Shown: positions 1 through 8,940 of the stretch, piece after piece | How the letters are laid out: every line of letters starts with the position of its first letter | How positions within the stretch are numbered: position 1 is the first letter of the stretch | Assembly: GCF_001476895.1 (NCBI RefSeq) | Contig: NZ_LDTB01000009.1 | Coordinates: forward strand, 1 to 64,000 | Source: Sphingomonas endophytica | Lineage (GTDB): Bacteria > Pseudomonadota > Alphaproteobacteria > Sphingomonadales > Sphingomonadaceae | Direction: 5' to 3' | Length of the DNA: 64,000 nucleotides | The notes under the pieces: generated by a model | The model's database searches: none | Told to the model about the DNA's origin: nothing | What the model saw: only the letters and a program-made list of their open reading frames with translations | Program-made: the position numbers and the translations under genes

Positions 1-88
1 GCGTCACCTCGGGCGGGGGCGCGTCGGGCGTGGCGGGCGGCGTCGGCTGCGGCACGTCGGCGGGCAGGTCGCCGGGGTTGGTGGCCAT
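1..88 (-). CDS. Proline-rich hypothetical protein, N-terminal fragment
   Basis: Only the first 29 codons lie in the window; the gene continues beyond base 1. It reads MATNPGDLPADVPQPTPPAT and stays rich in Pro and acidic residues. An AGGAGA ribosome-binding site lies a few bases upstream of the ATG, which supports a real start. The fragment shows no signal peptide or domain, so no function can be given. It diverges from tRNA-Leu(UAG). Confidence 0.6.
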   Translation of the reverse strand, partial: MATNPGDLPADVPQPTPPATPDAPPPEVT

Positions 89-138
89 GACTTTTTCTCC
101 TTTTGCCTTTCAACGCCCCGCGCCGGCCGTGGTTGCCC

Positions 139-167
139 TTGCCCCGGCACGCAACGCGGTATAGAGC
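139..167 (+). promoter_or_regulatory. Putative sigma-70 promoter of tRNA-Leu(UAG)
   Basis: TTGCCC (139-144) and TAGAGC (162-167) are separated by 17 bases and lie 25 bases before the tRNA. The same layout, TTG-C-N17-TAGAG, occurs in front of tRNA-Leu(CAG) and tRNA-Ala(GGC) in this window, which raises confidence. The assignment is by pattern only. Confidence 0.5.
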
Positions 168-191
168 CCGCCGACCGGCGGTGTCCGACTA

Positions 192-276
192 GCGGGCGTG
201 GCGGAACTGGTAGACGCGCCAGATTTAGGTTCTGGTATCGCAAGATGTGGGGGTTCGATTCCCTTCGCCCGCACCA
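192..276 (+). tRNA. tRNA-Leu, anticodon UAG
   Basis: The acceptor stem GCGGGCG pairs with CGCCCGC and is followed by A and an encoded CCA end. The anticodon stem CCAGA/TCTGG encloses a loop with TAG at 226-228. A long variable arm and a GGTTCGATTCC T-loop give the class II shape expected for leucine. It lies 57 bases before trigger factor. Confidence 0.97.
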
Positions 277-333
277 GTCCCCGCGCCAGCGGGGTGGCCA
301 CCACTAACGAAATTCTTCTGACGAAAGCGGCCA

Positions 334-1974
334 ATGCAGACTGTCGAGACGTTGAACGAGGGCCTGAAGCGCGCCTACACCCTGACCATCCCCGCGGGCG
401 ATATCGCCAAGCGGGTCGATGCGGAGTTGAAGCGCGTCGCGCCGCAGATCAAGATGCCGGGCTTCCGCCCGGGCAAGGTGCCGACCAACCTGGTCAAGAA
501 GATGCACGGCCCCGCGATCGAGCAGGACGCGCTGAACACCTCGATCCAGGAAGGCATCCAGGCGCTGATCGCCGAGAAGCAGCTTCGCCCGGCGATGCAG
601 CCGACCGTCGAGCTGGCGGAGGGCTATGAGTCCGGCAAGGATGCCGAGCTGAAGATCGAGCTGGAGGTCCTGCCGCAGGTGCCGGCGCCGGCGATCGACG
701 GCCTGAAGCTGGAGCGGCTGACCGTGCCGGTCGACGAATCGGCGATCGATGAGCAGCTGAAGCGCTTCGCAGACGGCGCGAAGCGTTGGGAAGACGCGGG
801 CGACAAGGCCGCCGAGACCGGCGATCAGGTCGTCATGGACTTCGTCGGCAAGACGATGGACGGCGTGGCGTTCGACGGCGGCACCGGGACCGACATGGCG
901 GTCGAGATCGGCGCTGGCCGCCTGATCCCCGGCTTCGAGGAGCAGGTCGTCGGCGCAAAGGCCGGTGAGGAGCGCCAGATCAAGGTGAGCTTCCCCGAGG
1001 ATTACGGCGCCAAGGAACTGGCGGGCCAGGACGCGACCTTCGACCTGACGATCAAGTCGGTGAAGACCGCCGGCGAGAGCCAGATCGACGACGAGATGGC
1101 CAAGAGCCTGGGTCTCGAGAGCCTGGAGCAGCTCCGCGGGCTGGTGAAGGGCCAGTTCGAGCAGGAGAACAACGGCCTGACGCGCACCTACATGAAGCGC
1201 AAGCTGCTCGACCAGCTGGCCGAAGGGCATGACTTCGACGTGCCGCCGTCGATGGTCGAGGCCGAGTTCAACCAGATCTGGCAGCAGCTCCAGCACGAAG
1301 CGACGCACGAGCCCGACCCGCAGGCGGCGCTCGACGAGATGGAAGCGGAGCGCGAGGACTATCGCAAGATCGCCGAGCGCCGCGTGCGTCTGGGCCTGCT
1401 CCTCAGCGAGATCGGTCAGGCGAACGGCGTCGAGGTGACGCAGCAGGAGATGCAGCGTCTGCTGATGCAGGCCGCGCAGCAATACGGCCCCGAGGATCGT
1501 CAGCGCTTCATCCAGTACGTCCAGCAGGACCCGATGGCCGCCGCGCAGCTGCGCGCGCCGCTGTACGAGGACAAGGTCGTCGACTTCCTGTTCGACAAGG
1601 CCGAGATCACCGACCGCGAGACGACCAAGGAAGAGCTGGAAGCCGCGATCGAGAGCGAGGACGGTTTCGCGACCGGCACGCACAGCCACGATCACGACAA
1701 CCACAAGCCGAAGCAGACCCGCGCCAAGAAGAAGGCCGAGCCGGCCGCCGAGGGCGAAGGCGCCGAGGCCAAGCCGGCCAAGAAGGCGGCCGCGAAGAAG
1801 CCGGTCGCCAAGGACGACGACGCTGGCGCGGTGACCGAGGCGGAGGCCGCTCCGGCGAAGAAGCCGCGCGCCAAGAAGGCCGCGCCGACCGAGGGCGAGG
1901 CCGCTGCCGACGTCCCGGTCGAGGCGGACGCGGCACCGGCGAAGAAGCCGCGCGCCAAGAAGCCGGCCGCCTAA
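334..1974 (+). CDS. tig: Trigger factor with long Lys/Ala-rich C-terminal tail
   Basis: This is the ribosome-associated chaperone and peptidyl-prolyl isomerase that meets nascent chains at the exit tunnel. The N-terminal ribosome-docking signature GFRPGKVP is near residue 47. An FKBP-like isomerase domain spans roughly residues 155-245, followed by the helical chaperone arms. At 546 residues it is about 110 longer than E. coli Tig (432). The extra C-terminus (about residues 440-546) starts with a His/Asp-rich patch (HSHDHDNHK) and then alternates acidic stretches with AKKPRAKK blocks, resembling histone-H1-like tails. The start follows the tRNA closely and has only a weak ribosome-binding site. 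The clpP and clpX genes that often follow tig are absent; a hairpin ends the unit. Confidence 0.95.
   Translation: MQTVETLNEGLKRAYTLTIPAGDIAKRVDAELKRVAPQIKMPGFRPGKVPTNLVKKMHGPAIEQDALNTSIQEGIQALIAEKQLRPAMQPTVELAEGYESGKDAELKIELEVLPQVPAPAIDGLKLERLTVPVDESAIDEQLKRFADGAKRWEDAGDKAAETGDQVVMDFVGKTMDGVAFDGGTGTDMAVEIGAGRLIPGFEEQVVGAKAGEERQIKVSFPEDYGAKELAGQDATFDLTIKSVKTAGESQIDDEMAKSLGLESLEQLRGLVKGQFEQENNGLTRTYMKRKLLDQLAEGHDFDVPPSMVEAEFNQIWQQLQHEATHEPDPQAALDEMEAEREDYRKIAERRVRLGLLLSEIGQANGVEVTQQEMQRLLMQAAQQYGPEDRQRFIQYVQQDPMAAAQLRAPLYEDKVVDFLFDKAEITDRETTKEELEAAIESEDGFATGTHSHDHDNHKPKQTRAKKKAEPAAEGEGAEAKPAKKAAAKKPVAKDDDAGAVTEAEAAPAKKPRAKKAAPTEGEAAADVPVEADAAPAKKPRAKKPAA
1852..1962 (+). repeat. 27-bp direct repeat inside tig tail
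   Basis: Bases 1852-1878 and 1936-1962 are identical over 27 bases and encode the same PAKKPRAKK block. The copies are 84 bases apart and in the same frame. The tail therefore probably grew by in-frame duplication. Confidence 0.85.
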
Positions 1975-1988
1975 GCTGCGATAACGGT

Positions 1989-2015
1989 GGCCGGTCGAGC
2001 GGACCGGCTTCCTCC
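1989..2015 (+). terminator. Probable terminator after tig
   Basis: GCCGGTC (1990-1996) pairs with GACCGGC (2002-2008) across a 5-base loop. It lies 15 bases after the tig stop and is followed by a pyrimidine-rich run (TTCCTCCTTCC) rather than a pure T-tract. Confidence 0.6.
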
Positions 2016-2345
2016 TTCCGTCCGCACGATCGCGGATCGGATCGCACGATAACCCAGTCTCACCGCGACGGTGTGGCTGGGTTTCGCGCATTTGGGGACC
2101 GCCCCGGAGGGGGCGCTCGCGCGGAGGAGAAAGGACGTCCGTCGTGCTCACGGTGACCCCAGCCTGCGCTGGAGCGACGGCAAACCCCGTGACTCCGCAT
2201 CTCTGCGTGCACAAATCCTTCTCCTGTCGCTGGCCACCAGCGCAGCGCGATCCCGCCGCCCCGGCGCAATTTCGGTGGACGACGGCGCGTTCCTTCATCA
2301 GCATGGCGCCCGACATCATCCGTACAGCGGGGATCGGGAGAGGGC
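2016..2345. other. Intergenic stretch with two hairpins, no gene seen
   Basis: No convincing gene lies between tig and the transporter. A compound hairpin is formed by AACCCAG (2051-2057) with CTGGGTT (2077-2083) and, inside it, CACCG (2061-2065) with CGGTG (2069-2073). A second small palindrome, CCAGC/GCTGG, lies at 2159-2172 in a GTGACCCC context like the GC-rich intergenic hairpins elsewhere in the window. Open frames across this stretch continue into real genes in the wrong frame and look spurious. No ribosome-binding site is obvious before the GTG at 2346. Confidence 0.5.
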
Positions 2346-4010
2346 GTGGCGACGACATTCGGGAACAGCGGGGGCGGTTCGCTGTCCTCCAACCAGAACG
2401 AGAAACTGGTGATCGGCGCGTCGTCGCTGGGCACCGTGTTCGAATGGTACGATTTCTATCTGTACGGCCTATTGGCGACGAACATCTCGAAGCAGTTCTT
2501 CTCCGGCGTCAACGAGACGACCGGCTTCATCCTCGCGCTCGGCGCCTTCGCTGCCGGATTTGCGGTGCGGCCGTTCGGGGCGCTCGTCTTCGGGCGGATC
2601 GGCGATCTGGTCGGGCGCAAGAACACGTTCTTGGTGACGATGGGGATCATGGGCCTGTCGACCTTCGCGGTCGGTCTGCTGCCCTCCTATGCCACTATCG
2701 GCGTCGCCGCGCCGGTGGTCCTGGTTGCGCTGCGGCTGTTGCAGGGGCTGGCGCTGGGCGGCGAATATGGCGGGGCAGCGACCTATGTCGCGGAACACGC
2801 TCCGCACGACAAGCGCGGCCTCTACACCAGCTTCATCCAGACGACCGCGACGATGGGGCTGTTCGCCGCGCTGCTGATCGTCATCGGCTTTCGGACCCTG
2901 CTGGGCGAGGACATGTTCGGCAGCTTCGGCTGGCGGTTGCCGTTCCTCGTGTCGATCGTCCTGCTGGGCGTGTCGATGTGGATCCGGCTGCAATTGTCGG
3001 AAAGCCCGGTGTTCCTGAAGATGAAGGAGGAAGGCACCACCTCCAAGGCACCGCTGACCGAGGCGTTCGGGCGCTGGGGCAATCTGAAAGTCGTGCTGAT
3101 CGCGCTGTTCGGCGCCGCGATGGGGCAGGCGGTGGTATGGTACACCGGTCAGTTCTACGCGCTGTTCTTCCTCGAGAAGATGCTGAAGGTCGATGGGGCG
3201 ACGTCGAACGTGCTGATGGCGGTCGCGCTGGGGCTGGGGACGCCGTTCTTCGTCTTCTTCGGCTGGTTGTCCGACCGCATCGGCCGCAAGCCGATCATCA
3301 TGGCGGGCTGCGCGCTGGCCTGCCTGACGTATTTTCCGTTGTTCGGCGCGCTGACCGACGCCGCCAATCCGGCGCTGGCGCGCGCGCAGGCGGCGTCGCC
3401 GGTGACGGTGGTCAGCCACGACGCGGATTGCTCGTTCCAGTTCGACCCGGTGGGCCGCAACAAGTTCGACGCGCGCAGCTGCGACATCGCCAAATCCTAT
3501 CTGGCGAAGAACGGCATCACCTATCGCAACGTGGAAGCGCCGGCCGGGACGATCGCGCAGGTCCGGGTCGGCGACCAGACCTTCGTCGCGCCCGATCCGG
3601 CGCAGGTGAAGGGCGACGCGCGCAAGGCGGCGATCGCCGCCTATCAGGAGCAGTTGAAGGACGCGCTCGCCACCGCTGGCTATCCGGCGAAGGCGACGGG
3701 CATGAACACGGTCAAGGTCGTCGCGATCCTGTGGTTCATGGTCCTGCTGGTGACGATGGTCTATGGTCCGATCGCCGCGTTGCTGGTGGAGCTGTTCCCG
3801 ACGCGGATCCGCTACACCTCCATGTCGCTGCCCTATCATATCGGCAACGGCTGGTTCGGCGGCTTCCTGCCGACCACCGCCTTCGCGATGGTCGCGGCGA
3901 CCGGCGATATCTATTACGGGCTGTGGTATCCGGTGGTGCTGGCGGCGGTGACGCTGATCCTGGGGCTGCTGTTCCTGCCCGAGACGTTCCAGCGCGATAT
4001 CGATGCGTGA
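2346..4010 (+). CDS. MFS transporter, metabolite:H+ symporter (MHS) type, with large inserted loop
   Basis: This is an inner-membrane proton-coupled importer of the MHS/ProP branch. The start region has the family pattern GTVFEWYDFYLYG. The first loop carries GRIGDLVGRK, and the sixth-helix region ends in LSESPVF. Twelve membrane segments can be traced. At 554 residues it exceeds the usual 430-450 because about 100 hydrophilic residues (roughly 345-450) are inserted between helices 8/9 and the helices beginning VVAILWFMVLL. The insert has two cysteines (DADCSF and ARSCDI). The substrate cannot be read from sequence; members carry organic acids, betaines or dicarboxylates. It starts with GTG and is followed after about 107 bases by the Gfo/Idh gene, which may be a separate unit. 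Confidence 0.85.
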   Translation: MATTFGNSGGGSLSSNQNEKLVIGASSLGTVFEWYDFYLYGLLATNISKQFFSGVNETTGFILALGAFAAGFAVRPFGALVFGRIGDLVGRKNTFLVTMGIMGLSTFAVGLLPSYATIGVAAPVVLVALRLLQGLALGGEYGGAATYVAEHAPHDKRGLYTSFIQTTATMGLFAALLIVIGFRTLLGEDMFGSFGWRLPFLVSIVLLGVSMWIRLQLSESPVFLKMKEEGTTSKAPLTEAFGRWGNLKVVLIALFGAAMGQAVVWYTGQFYALFFLEKMLKVDGATSNVLMAVALGLGTPFFVFFGWLSDRIGRKPIIMAGCALACLTYFPLFGALTDAANPALARAQAASPVTVVSHDADCSFQFDPVGRNKFDARSCDIAKSYLAKNGITYRNVEAPAGTIAQVRVGDQTFVAPDPAQVKGDARKAAIAAYQEQLKDALATAGYPAKATGMNTVKVVAILWFMVLLVTMVYGPIAALLVELFPTRIRYTSMSLPYHIGNGWFGGFLPTTAFAMVAATGDIYYGLWYPVVLAAVTLILGLLFLPETFQRDIDA

Positions 4011-4117
4011 GCCATGCCGGGCGGCACGGCGCGGCGAGACGTGTGACATGATAACTTCTTGAGTCAGGACAGTCTTTCTTCCATTCTCGTCGCACGACAG
4101 AAGACCGGGAGGATGCC

Positions 4118-5485
4118 ATGACGATCGACCGCCGAAGCTGGCTGGGCGGGGCCGCCGCGCTGGCCGCCGGCCTTTCGGCCGCACCGGCGGGGGCGCAGAA
4201 GCGTCGCCGTCGCGCCGCCAACGATCGCGTCAATGTCGCGGTGATCGGTGCCGGCGGGATGGGCGCGGCCAATATGGAGCGGCTGACCGGCGAAAATATC
4301 GTCGCGATGGCCGATCCGGACATGGCGCATGTCGCGAAGGCGGTCGCCGATCCGAAGCGTGCCGCGTTGAAGGCCGCATACGATAAGGCGGAGAAATATG
4401 CGGACTACCGCCGCATGTTCGACGCGCGGAAGGATGTGGACGCGGTGCTGATCGCGACGCCCGATCATCACCACGCGGTTGCCGCGAAATGGGCGATGGA
4501 GCGCGGGCTGCACGTCTATGTCCAGAAGCCGCTGACCTACACGGTCCGCGAGGGCCGCGTGCTGGCCGATCTGGCGCGACGCAACCCGAAGCTGGTCACG
4601 CAGATGGGCAATCAAGGCCATTCGGGCGACGACGGGCGCCGCGCGGTGGAGATCATCCGTGGCGGCGCGATCGGCCGCGTGCGCGAGGTGCAGGTGTGGA
4701 CCAACCGCCCGATCTGGCCGCAGGGCATCGCGCGCCCGGAGGCGGTGGCGACCCCGGCCTCGCTCGACTGGAACGTGTGGCGCGGGCCGGCGCCGGTCGA
4801 ATGGGGCTACAACCCGATCTATGCGCACTTCAACTGGCGCGGCTGGGCACCGTTCGGGACCGGTGCTTTGGGCGACATGGGCGCGCATCTCGTCGACTTT
4901 CCCGTCTGGGCGCTCGAGCTGGGGCTGCCGACGCGCGTCGAGACGCGGCATAGCCCGTGGGGAACGCCGAAGAGCCCGGCGGACGGCAGCTATCCGCTCG
5001 CCACCGTCACCTTCTTCGATTTCGGGAATGCGAAGGGCGGGCCGATCCGCATGACCTGGTACGATGGCGGGTTGATGCCGCCGACCCCGCCGGGAATGCC
5101 GGCGGGCGCGCGGATGGATCCGGGCGGGGGCGTGCTCTACATCGGCGACAAGGGCATGCTGATGCACGAAACCTATGGCGAGAAGCCGACGCTGATCGGC
5201 GACGGCGTCGCCGAGCGTGCGCAGGTCGTTCCGGTGTCGCTGCCGCGCATCCGCGACGGCATCCGGGGTCATGAGATGAACTGGATTCGCGCGATCCGGG
5301 GCGAGGAGGCGATCTCCTCGCCCTTCGCGGTCGCGCAGCCGCTGACCGAGACGATGCTGCTGGGCGGCGTCGCGCTGCGTGCTGGCGTGCCAATCGACTA
5401 TGACGGGGTCGCCGGACGCGTTACCAACGTCCCGGATGCGAACCGCTATCTGGATCGGGAGTATCGAAAGGGATGGGAGCTATGA
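4118..5485 (+). CDS. Exported Gfo/Idh/MocA family oxidoreductase
   Basis: This is an NAD(P)-dependent sugar oxidoreductase-like protein of 455 residues. The N-terminus has a twin-arginine-type leader ([15 protein letters not shown]) ending near AGAQK, so it is probably secreted folded with its cofactor bound. The Rossmann motif [14 protein letters not shown] is near residues 39-52, and the EKP position of the family is QKP (VYVQKPL). The C-terminal half is the alpha/beta substrate domain. A GGGAGG ribosome-binding site precedes the ATG. Its stop overlaps the start of the DUF1080 gene by 4 bases (ATGA), so the two are translationally coupled. Such pairs are associated with 3-keto-sugar or glycoside chemistry in the periplasm; the exact substrate is unknown. 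Confidence 0.85.
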   Translation: MTIDRRSWLGGAAALAAGLSAAPAGAQKRRRRAANDRVNVAVIGAGGMGAANMERLTGENIVAMADPDMAHVAKAVADPKRAALKAAYDKAEKYADYRRMFDARKDVDAVLIATPDHHHAVAAKWAMERGLHVYVQKPLTYTVREGRVLADLARRNPKLVTQMGNQGHSGDDGRRAVEIIRGGAIGRVREVQVWTNRPIWPQGIARPEAVATPASLDWNVWRGPAPVEWGYNPIYAHFNWRGWAPFGTGALGDMGAHLVDFPVWALELGLPTRVETRHSPWGTPKSPADGSYPLATVTFFDFGNAKGGPIRMTWYDGGLMPPTPPGMPAGARMDPGGGVLYIGDKGMLMHETYGEKPTLIGDGVAERAQVVPVSLPRIRDGIRGHEMNWIRAIRGEEAISSPFAVAQPLTETMLLGGVALRAGVPIDYDGVAGRVTNVPDANRYLDREYRKGWEL

Positions 5486-6258
5486 AGGGTATCGTGCTGG
5501 GCACCGGGCTGCTGCTCGCCGCATCGGCCAGTGTCGCGCAGACGCCGGAGGGCGATCCGAAGGCGACCGAGCAATGGTCGCCGGCGGTGCCGGTGGTGAC
5601 GCCGGGCGCGTTCGCGGGATGGGCCGCGCCGGCCGACGCGATCGTGCTGTTCGACGGCAAGGGACTGGATCAATGGTCGGCAGTCAACACCGGCGGCGCG
5701 GCGGGCTGGACGGTTGCGAACGGCGCGGTGACGGTGAAGAAGGGCACCGGCAATATCCAGACCAAGCGCACCTTCGGCAGCTATCAGCTGCATCTGGAGT
5801 ACAGGATCCCGGCCGGCATCACCGGTGAGGGGCAGGCGCGTGGCAACAGCGGCTTGTTCCTGGCGTCCACCGGCAAGGGGGACGAGGGGTATGAGCTGCA
5901 GATCATGGACAGCTACAACAACCCCACCTACGTCAACGGACAGCTGGGGGCGGTGTACAAGCAGACCCCGCCGCTCGCGAACCCCGCCCGCAAGCCGGGC
6001 GAGTGGCAGACCGTGGACGTGACGTGGAGCGCGCCGCAATTCGGTGCCGACGGCACGGTGACGCGGCCGGCGTTCGTCACCGCCTACGTCAACGGCGTGC
6101 TGGTACAGAACCACACCGAGCTGCGTGGCGCGACGACCTATATCGGTCAGCCGAAATATACCGCGCATGGCAAGGCATCGATCAAGTTGCAGGATCACGG
6201 CGACCCGAGCGCGCCGATCAGCTTCCGCAACATCTGGGTACGCGACCTGCCAGACTGA
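5482..6258 (+). CDS. DUF1080 protein (3-keto-disaccharide hydrolase-like), exported
   Basis: This 258-residue protein has a signal peptide ([20 protein letters not shown]). It then carries the jelly-roll domain of DUF1080, recognisable by [11 protein letters not shown], by [11 protein letters not shown] and by the terminal [10 protein letters not shown]. The family includes 3-keto-glucoside hydrolases. I chose the ATG at 5482, which overlaps the upstream TGA and has GGGAG 6-10 bases before it; an in-frame ATG at 5473 would add three residues. Together with the oxidoreductase it suggests two-step oxidation and cleavage of a glycoside outside the cytoplasm. A strong hairpin follows. Confidence 0.85.
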   Translation: MKGIVLGTGLLLAASASVAQTPEGDPKATEQWSPAVPVVTPGAFAGWAAPADAIVLFDGKGLDQWSAVNTGGAAGWTVANGAVTVKKGTGNIQTKRTFGSYQLHLEYRIPAGITGEGQARGNSGLFLASTGKGDEGYELQIMDSYNNPTYVNGQLGAVYKQTPPLANPARKPGEWQTVDVTWSAPQFGADGTVTRPAFVTAYVNGVLVQNHTELRGATTYIGQPKYTAHGKASIKLQDHGDPSAPISFRNIWVRDLPD

Positions 6259-6263
6259 CCGGA

Positions 6264-6300
6264 CGCCCGTCACCCCGCTATTCAGCCGTGGTGACGGGCG
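6264..6300. terminator. Perfect 11-bp hairpin between convergent genes
   Basis: CGCCCGTCACC (6264-6274) pairs perfectly with GGTGACGGGCG (6290-6300) over a 15-base loop. It lies between the convergent DUF1080 gene and the TonB-dependent receptor, 6 bases from each stop, so it can end both. There is no T-tract. It shares the GTCACC/GGTGAC core with the hairpin at 17563-17592. Confidence 0.7.
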
Positions 6301-6306
6301 AACCCG

Positions 6307-8298
6307 CTACAGCCGGAAGCGCACCGCGCCGAACAGCGCGCGCGGATCGGCCGGTGCGTGCAGCCGCTGCGCACCATCGAACCAGACATATTCGTAGCGA
6401 TCGTCCGTCAGGTTGCGGACCTGCACCGACAGTTCGACATGCCGGTCGAGCGCGCGCGCCAGCTCGGCTGTGATCTGCGTATAGGCCCCGTAGCGGCCCT
6501 GCGCGTTGGCGGTGGTCAGCTCGTAGGACGACTGGCCGTTGCCCCATAACGATACGCGCCACGCCCCCGGCGACCATTCCACCCCGGCGGTATAGACGTT
6601 CTGCGGCACGTGATCGATCAGGTTGCCGGCCTGCGCCGGGCTGGCGGGATCGGGGGTGACGATCACCGCGCGCTGATGCGACCAGCTGCCCCATAGCGAC
6701 AGGTCGCGGGTCGGCTGAACCGACACTTCGACATCGACCCCGCGCCGGCGTGTGCGACCGAGATTGTCGAACTCGCCCGCCGGATCGTTCAGCCGCCGCT
6801 TCAGCTCCCCGCTCGCCACCTGCTGCCACGCGGCGATGCGTCCGGTCAGCCAGCGACCGCGCGCCAGCCGCACGCCGGCCTCCCAGCCGGTGTTGATCGA
6901 CGGCGCCAGATCGCGGACGCGCGGCGGGATGACATAGGCGCCCGATCCGACCCCGATCTGGAACGTCCGGCCGTAATTGCCATAAGCGGTGACGCCCGGC
7001 AGCGGGGTGAGCGCGACCGACAGCTTCGGCTGGCTGATCGTCCCGTAATCGTTCGCGGGATAGCTGCGCCCGCTCCGCCGGTCGGTGAAGTCGCCGCCGA
7101 CCCGGTCCAGCCGCCAGGCCGGCGTCACCGTCAGCCACGACACCGGCGTGACGATCGCCTGCACGTATCCGCCGCCGACGGTCGTGGCATATCGCTGGTC
7201 GCGGGTCGCGGCGACCAGCCGGCGCGCGGCGGTGGTCCAGCGCAGGCTGCGATTGTCCTGCCACTGCACGTCGCCGCCGACCTCCGCCATCATCCAGTCG
7301 CTGGCGTGCCAGTGCAGCGCGGAGACGATGCCATATTGGCGTTCATGCGTCAGCCGCCGCTGCTGCGACACCTGCGCGGAGAAGCGGACGTAGCGATCGT
7401 CATCGATGCGGTTGGCATAGCCGTGGGCGCTCAGTGTCAGGTTCGTGGCCGGGGTCGCCTGCAGGTGCAGCGCATATTGCGACAACTGGCGCCGGCCGCC
7501 GTCGCTGTCCGACACGGAATAGGAGCGGCGGCGCTCGCCATAAGCGTCGGCGTCGGTGAGATAGCCCGGCTCATCCCCCGTGCTGCGCGAATGGCGCATG
7601 GTCAGCCCCAGCTTCGTCGTGCCGGCGGTGTAGAACCATTTGCCCGCGATGTTCAGCCGTTCCAGGTCGCCGTGGTCGCGGAAGCCGCCGCTGCGGCGGT
7701 AGCCGAGCAGGTAATTCTGCGACAAGGCGCCCGTCTCCGCGCCCGCCGCGAGCTGCGCGTCGAGCGTGCCGAACGCGCCGCCGAGCACCCGCGTGTCCAG
7801 GTAGGTGCCGCCCTGGCGGGTCAGGACGTTGGCGCTGCCGGCGATCGCGTGCAGCCCCCAGCGCGGGTCCGACGTGCCGCGAACCAGTTCGACGGACGCG
7901 ATGTCGAGCGGCGAGATCATGTCGATGAAGTCCATCCGGCCGGCGCTGTCGTTCGACGGAACACCGTCGATCAGCAGCTTCACGGCGTTGATCTCTCCCT
8001 CTCCGTTGAAGCCGCGGATGGAGAAGCGGCCGGAGGTCGTGCCCTGTCCGAAGTCGGTCAGGACCACGCCCGGCAACCGCGCGAACAGCTCCCACGCGTT
8101 GTCGACATTCTGGCGTTGCGCGATGTCGCCGCCCAGAATGTCGACCGAGGTCAGCACATTCTCGGTCGAGCGCGGCGCGGCGCGGCCGGTGACGATGATG
8201 TCGCCGACCGTGAATTGCGTGTCGGGTTGCTGGTCCTGCGCAAGCGCAGGGGTGGTGGACAGCCCGGCGCACAGCGCGGGCAGCAGATAGCGATACAT
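6307..8298 (-). CDS. TonB-dependent outer-membrane receptor
   Basis: This is an energy-coupled outer-membrane transporter. The 663-residue product has a signal peptide (MYRYLLPALCAGLSTTPALA) and a TonB-box-like stretch (DIIVTG). The plug domain is marked by LPGVVLTDFGQG and FSIRGF, and is followed by a 22-strand barrel ending in the aromatic-type terminus AVRFRL. I chose the ATG at 8298 because AGGGGGAA lies just upstream; an open frame continues 119 codons further without signs of coding. It is small for the family. The DUF2946 gene is upstream on the same strand, 94 bases away, a pairing seen with copper-type receptors, but the ligand is not proven. Confidence 0.88.
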   Translation of the reverse strand: MYRYLLPALCAGLSTTPALAQDQQPDTQFTVGDIIVTGRAAPRSTENVLTSVDILGGDIAQRQNVDNAWELFARLPGVVLTDFGQGTTSGRFSIRGFNGEGEINAVKLLIDGVPSNDSAGRMDFIDMISPLDIASVELVRGTSDPRWGLHAIAGSANVLTRQGGTYLDTRVLGGAFGTLDAQLAAGAETGALSQNYLLGYRRSGGFRDHGDLERLNIAGKWFYTAGTTKLGLTMRHSRSTGDEPGYLTDADAYGERRRSYSVSDSDGGRRQLSQYALHLQATPATNLTLSAHGYANRIDDDRYVRFSAQVSQQRRLTHERQYGIVSALHWHASDWMMAEVGGDVQWQDNRSLRWTTAARRLVAATRDQRYATTVGGGYVQAIVTPVSWLTVTPAWRLDRVGGDFTDRRSGRSYPANDYGTISQPKLSVALTPLPGVTAYGNYGRTFQIGVGSGAYVIPPRVRDLAPSINTGWEAGVRLARGRWLTGRIAAWQQVASGELKRRLNDPAGEFDNLGRTRRRGVDVEVSVQPTRDLSLWGSWSHQRAVIVTPDPASPAQAGNLIDHVPQNVYTAGVEWSPGAWRVSLWGNGQSSYELTTANAQGRYGAYTQITAELARALDRHVELSVQVRNLTDDRYEYVWFDGAQRLHAPADPRALFGAVRFRL

Positions 8299-8392
8299 GG
8301 TGACGATTCCCCCTGAACGACCCGCCAGAACGAGGCGAGCCGGGAAGCGCGCACGCGCTTGGTCAGCGATGCGCGACGTTGATCCGGTCGGT

Positions 8393-8800
8393 TCAGGCGG
8401 GCAGGGGCGGGGCGCGTAACGGCGGCCGTAACCGAAGCCGCGCGCACGGCGTAACGTCCGGCACCCGGCGCAGCACGGCGGCGGCGACCAGCGCCAGCGC
8501 CACGACGAGCAGGACGGCATCGATCGCGGCCAGCATCGGCGCGGAAAGACCGGCAAAGGCGCAGACGCCCTCCGCACCGCGATCATGCCCGGCGGGCGCC
8601 TCATGCGTGTCGTGCCCCGGCATCGCCATGTGGGCGATCGTCCGGGCGGTGACACCGGGGCACACGATGATCGCGATCCGCCCCTGTTGCTCGGCGAGCA
8701 TATAGCCGACCGGCACCAGCAGGCGCAGCGCCAGCATCGCCGTGCACAGCAGCGCGACGAGGGCGGGGCGTGTCAGCAGCAGGCGGCGGATCGTCGACAC
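8393..8800 (-). CDS. DUF2946 family membrane protein
   Basis: This 135-residue protein has an N-terminal hydrophobic segment (LVALLCTAMLALRLLVPVGYML). A loop follows that carries Cys, His and Met residues (ICPGVT, HMAMPGHDTHE, GHDRG, GVCAFAG), and then a second hydrophobic segment (AIDAVLLVVALALVAAAVL). The order matches DUF2946, whose loop is a plausible metal-binding site. Members often sit next to TonB-dependent copper receptors, as here. The start is GTG with a weak ribosome-binding site. The role is unknown, and metal handling is an inference. Confidence 0.7.
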   Translation of the reverse strand: MSTIRRLLLTRPALVALLCTAMLALRLLVPVGYMLAEQQGRIAIIVCPGVTARTIAHMAMPGHDTHEAPAGHDRGAEGVCAFAGLSAPMLAAIDAVLLVVALALVAAAVLRRVPDVTPCARLRLRPPLRAPPLPA

Positions 8801-8940
8801 GGGCGCGGCTTATCCCACCCGCACCGCTTTGTCAGCCGGCTGCAGGTCGCACAGGGATCCTGTTGCAATGGACGGCGGCAAGCCTGGCATCACGCTCCTC
8901 CAACGATCGTGCGGCATAGCGCGTCACCGTCACCGCCGCG

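Noticed and set aside
198..629. Plus-strand frame crossing tRNA-Leu(UAG) into tig
   Set aside because: It starts inside the tRNA and reads tig in another frame.
304..2358. Minus-strand open frame of 684 codons
   Set aside because: It is antisense to trigger factor, has Arg/Leu-rich low-complexity content typical of high-GC shadow frames, and has no ribosome-binding site.
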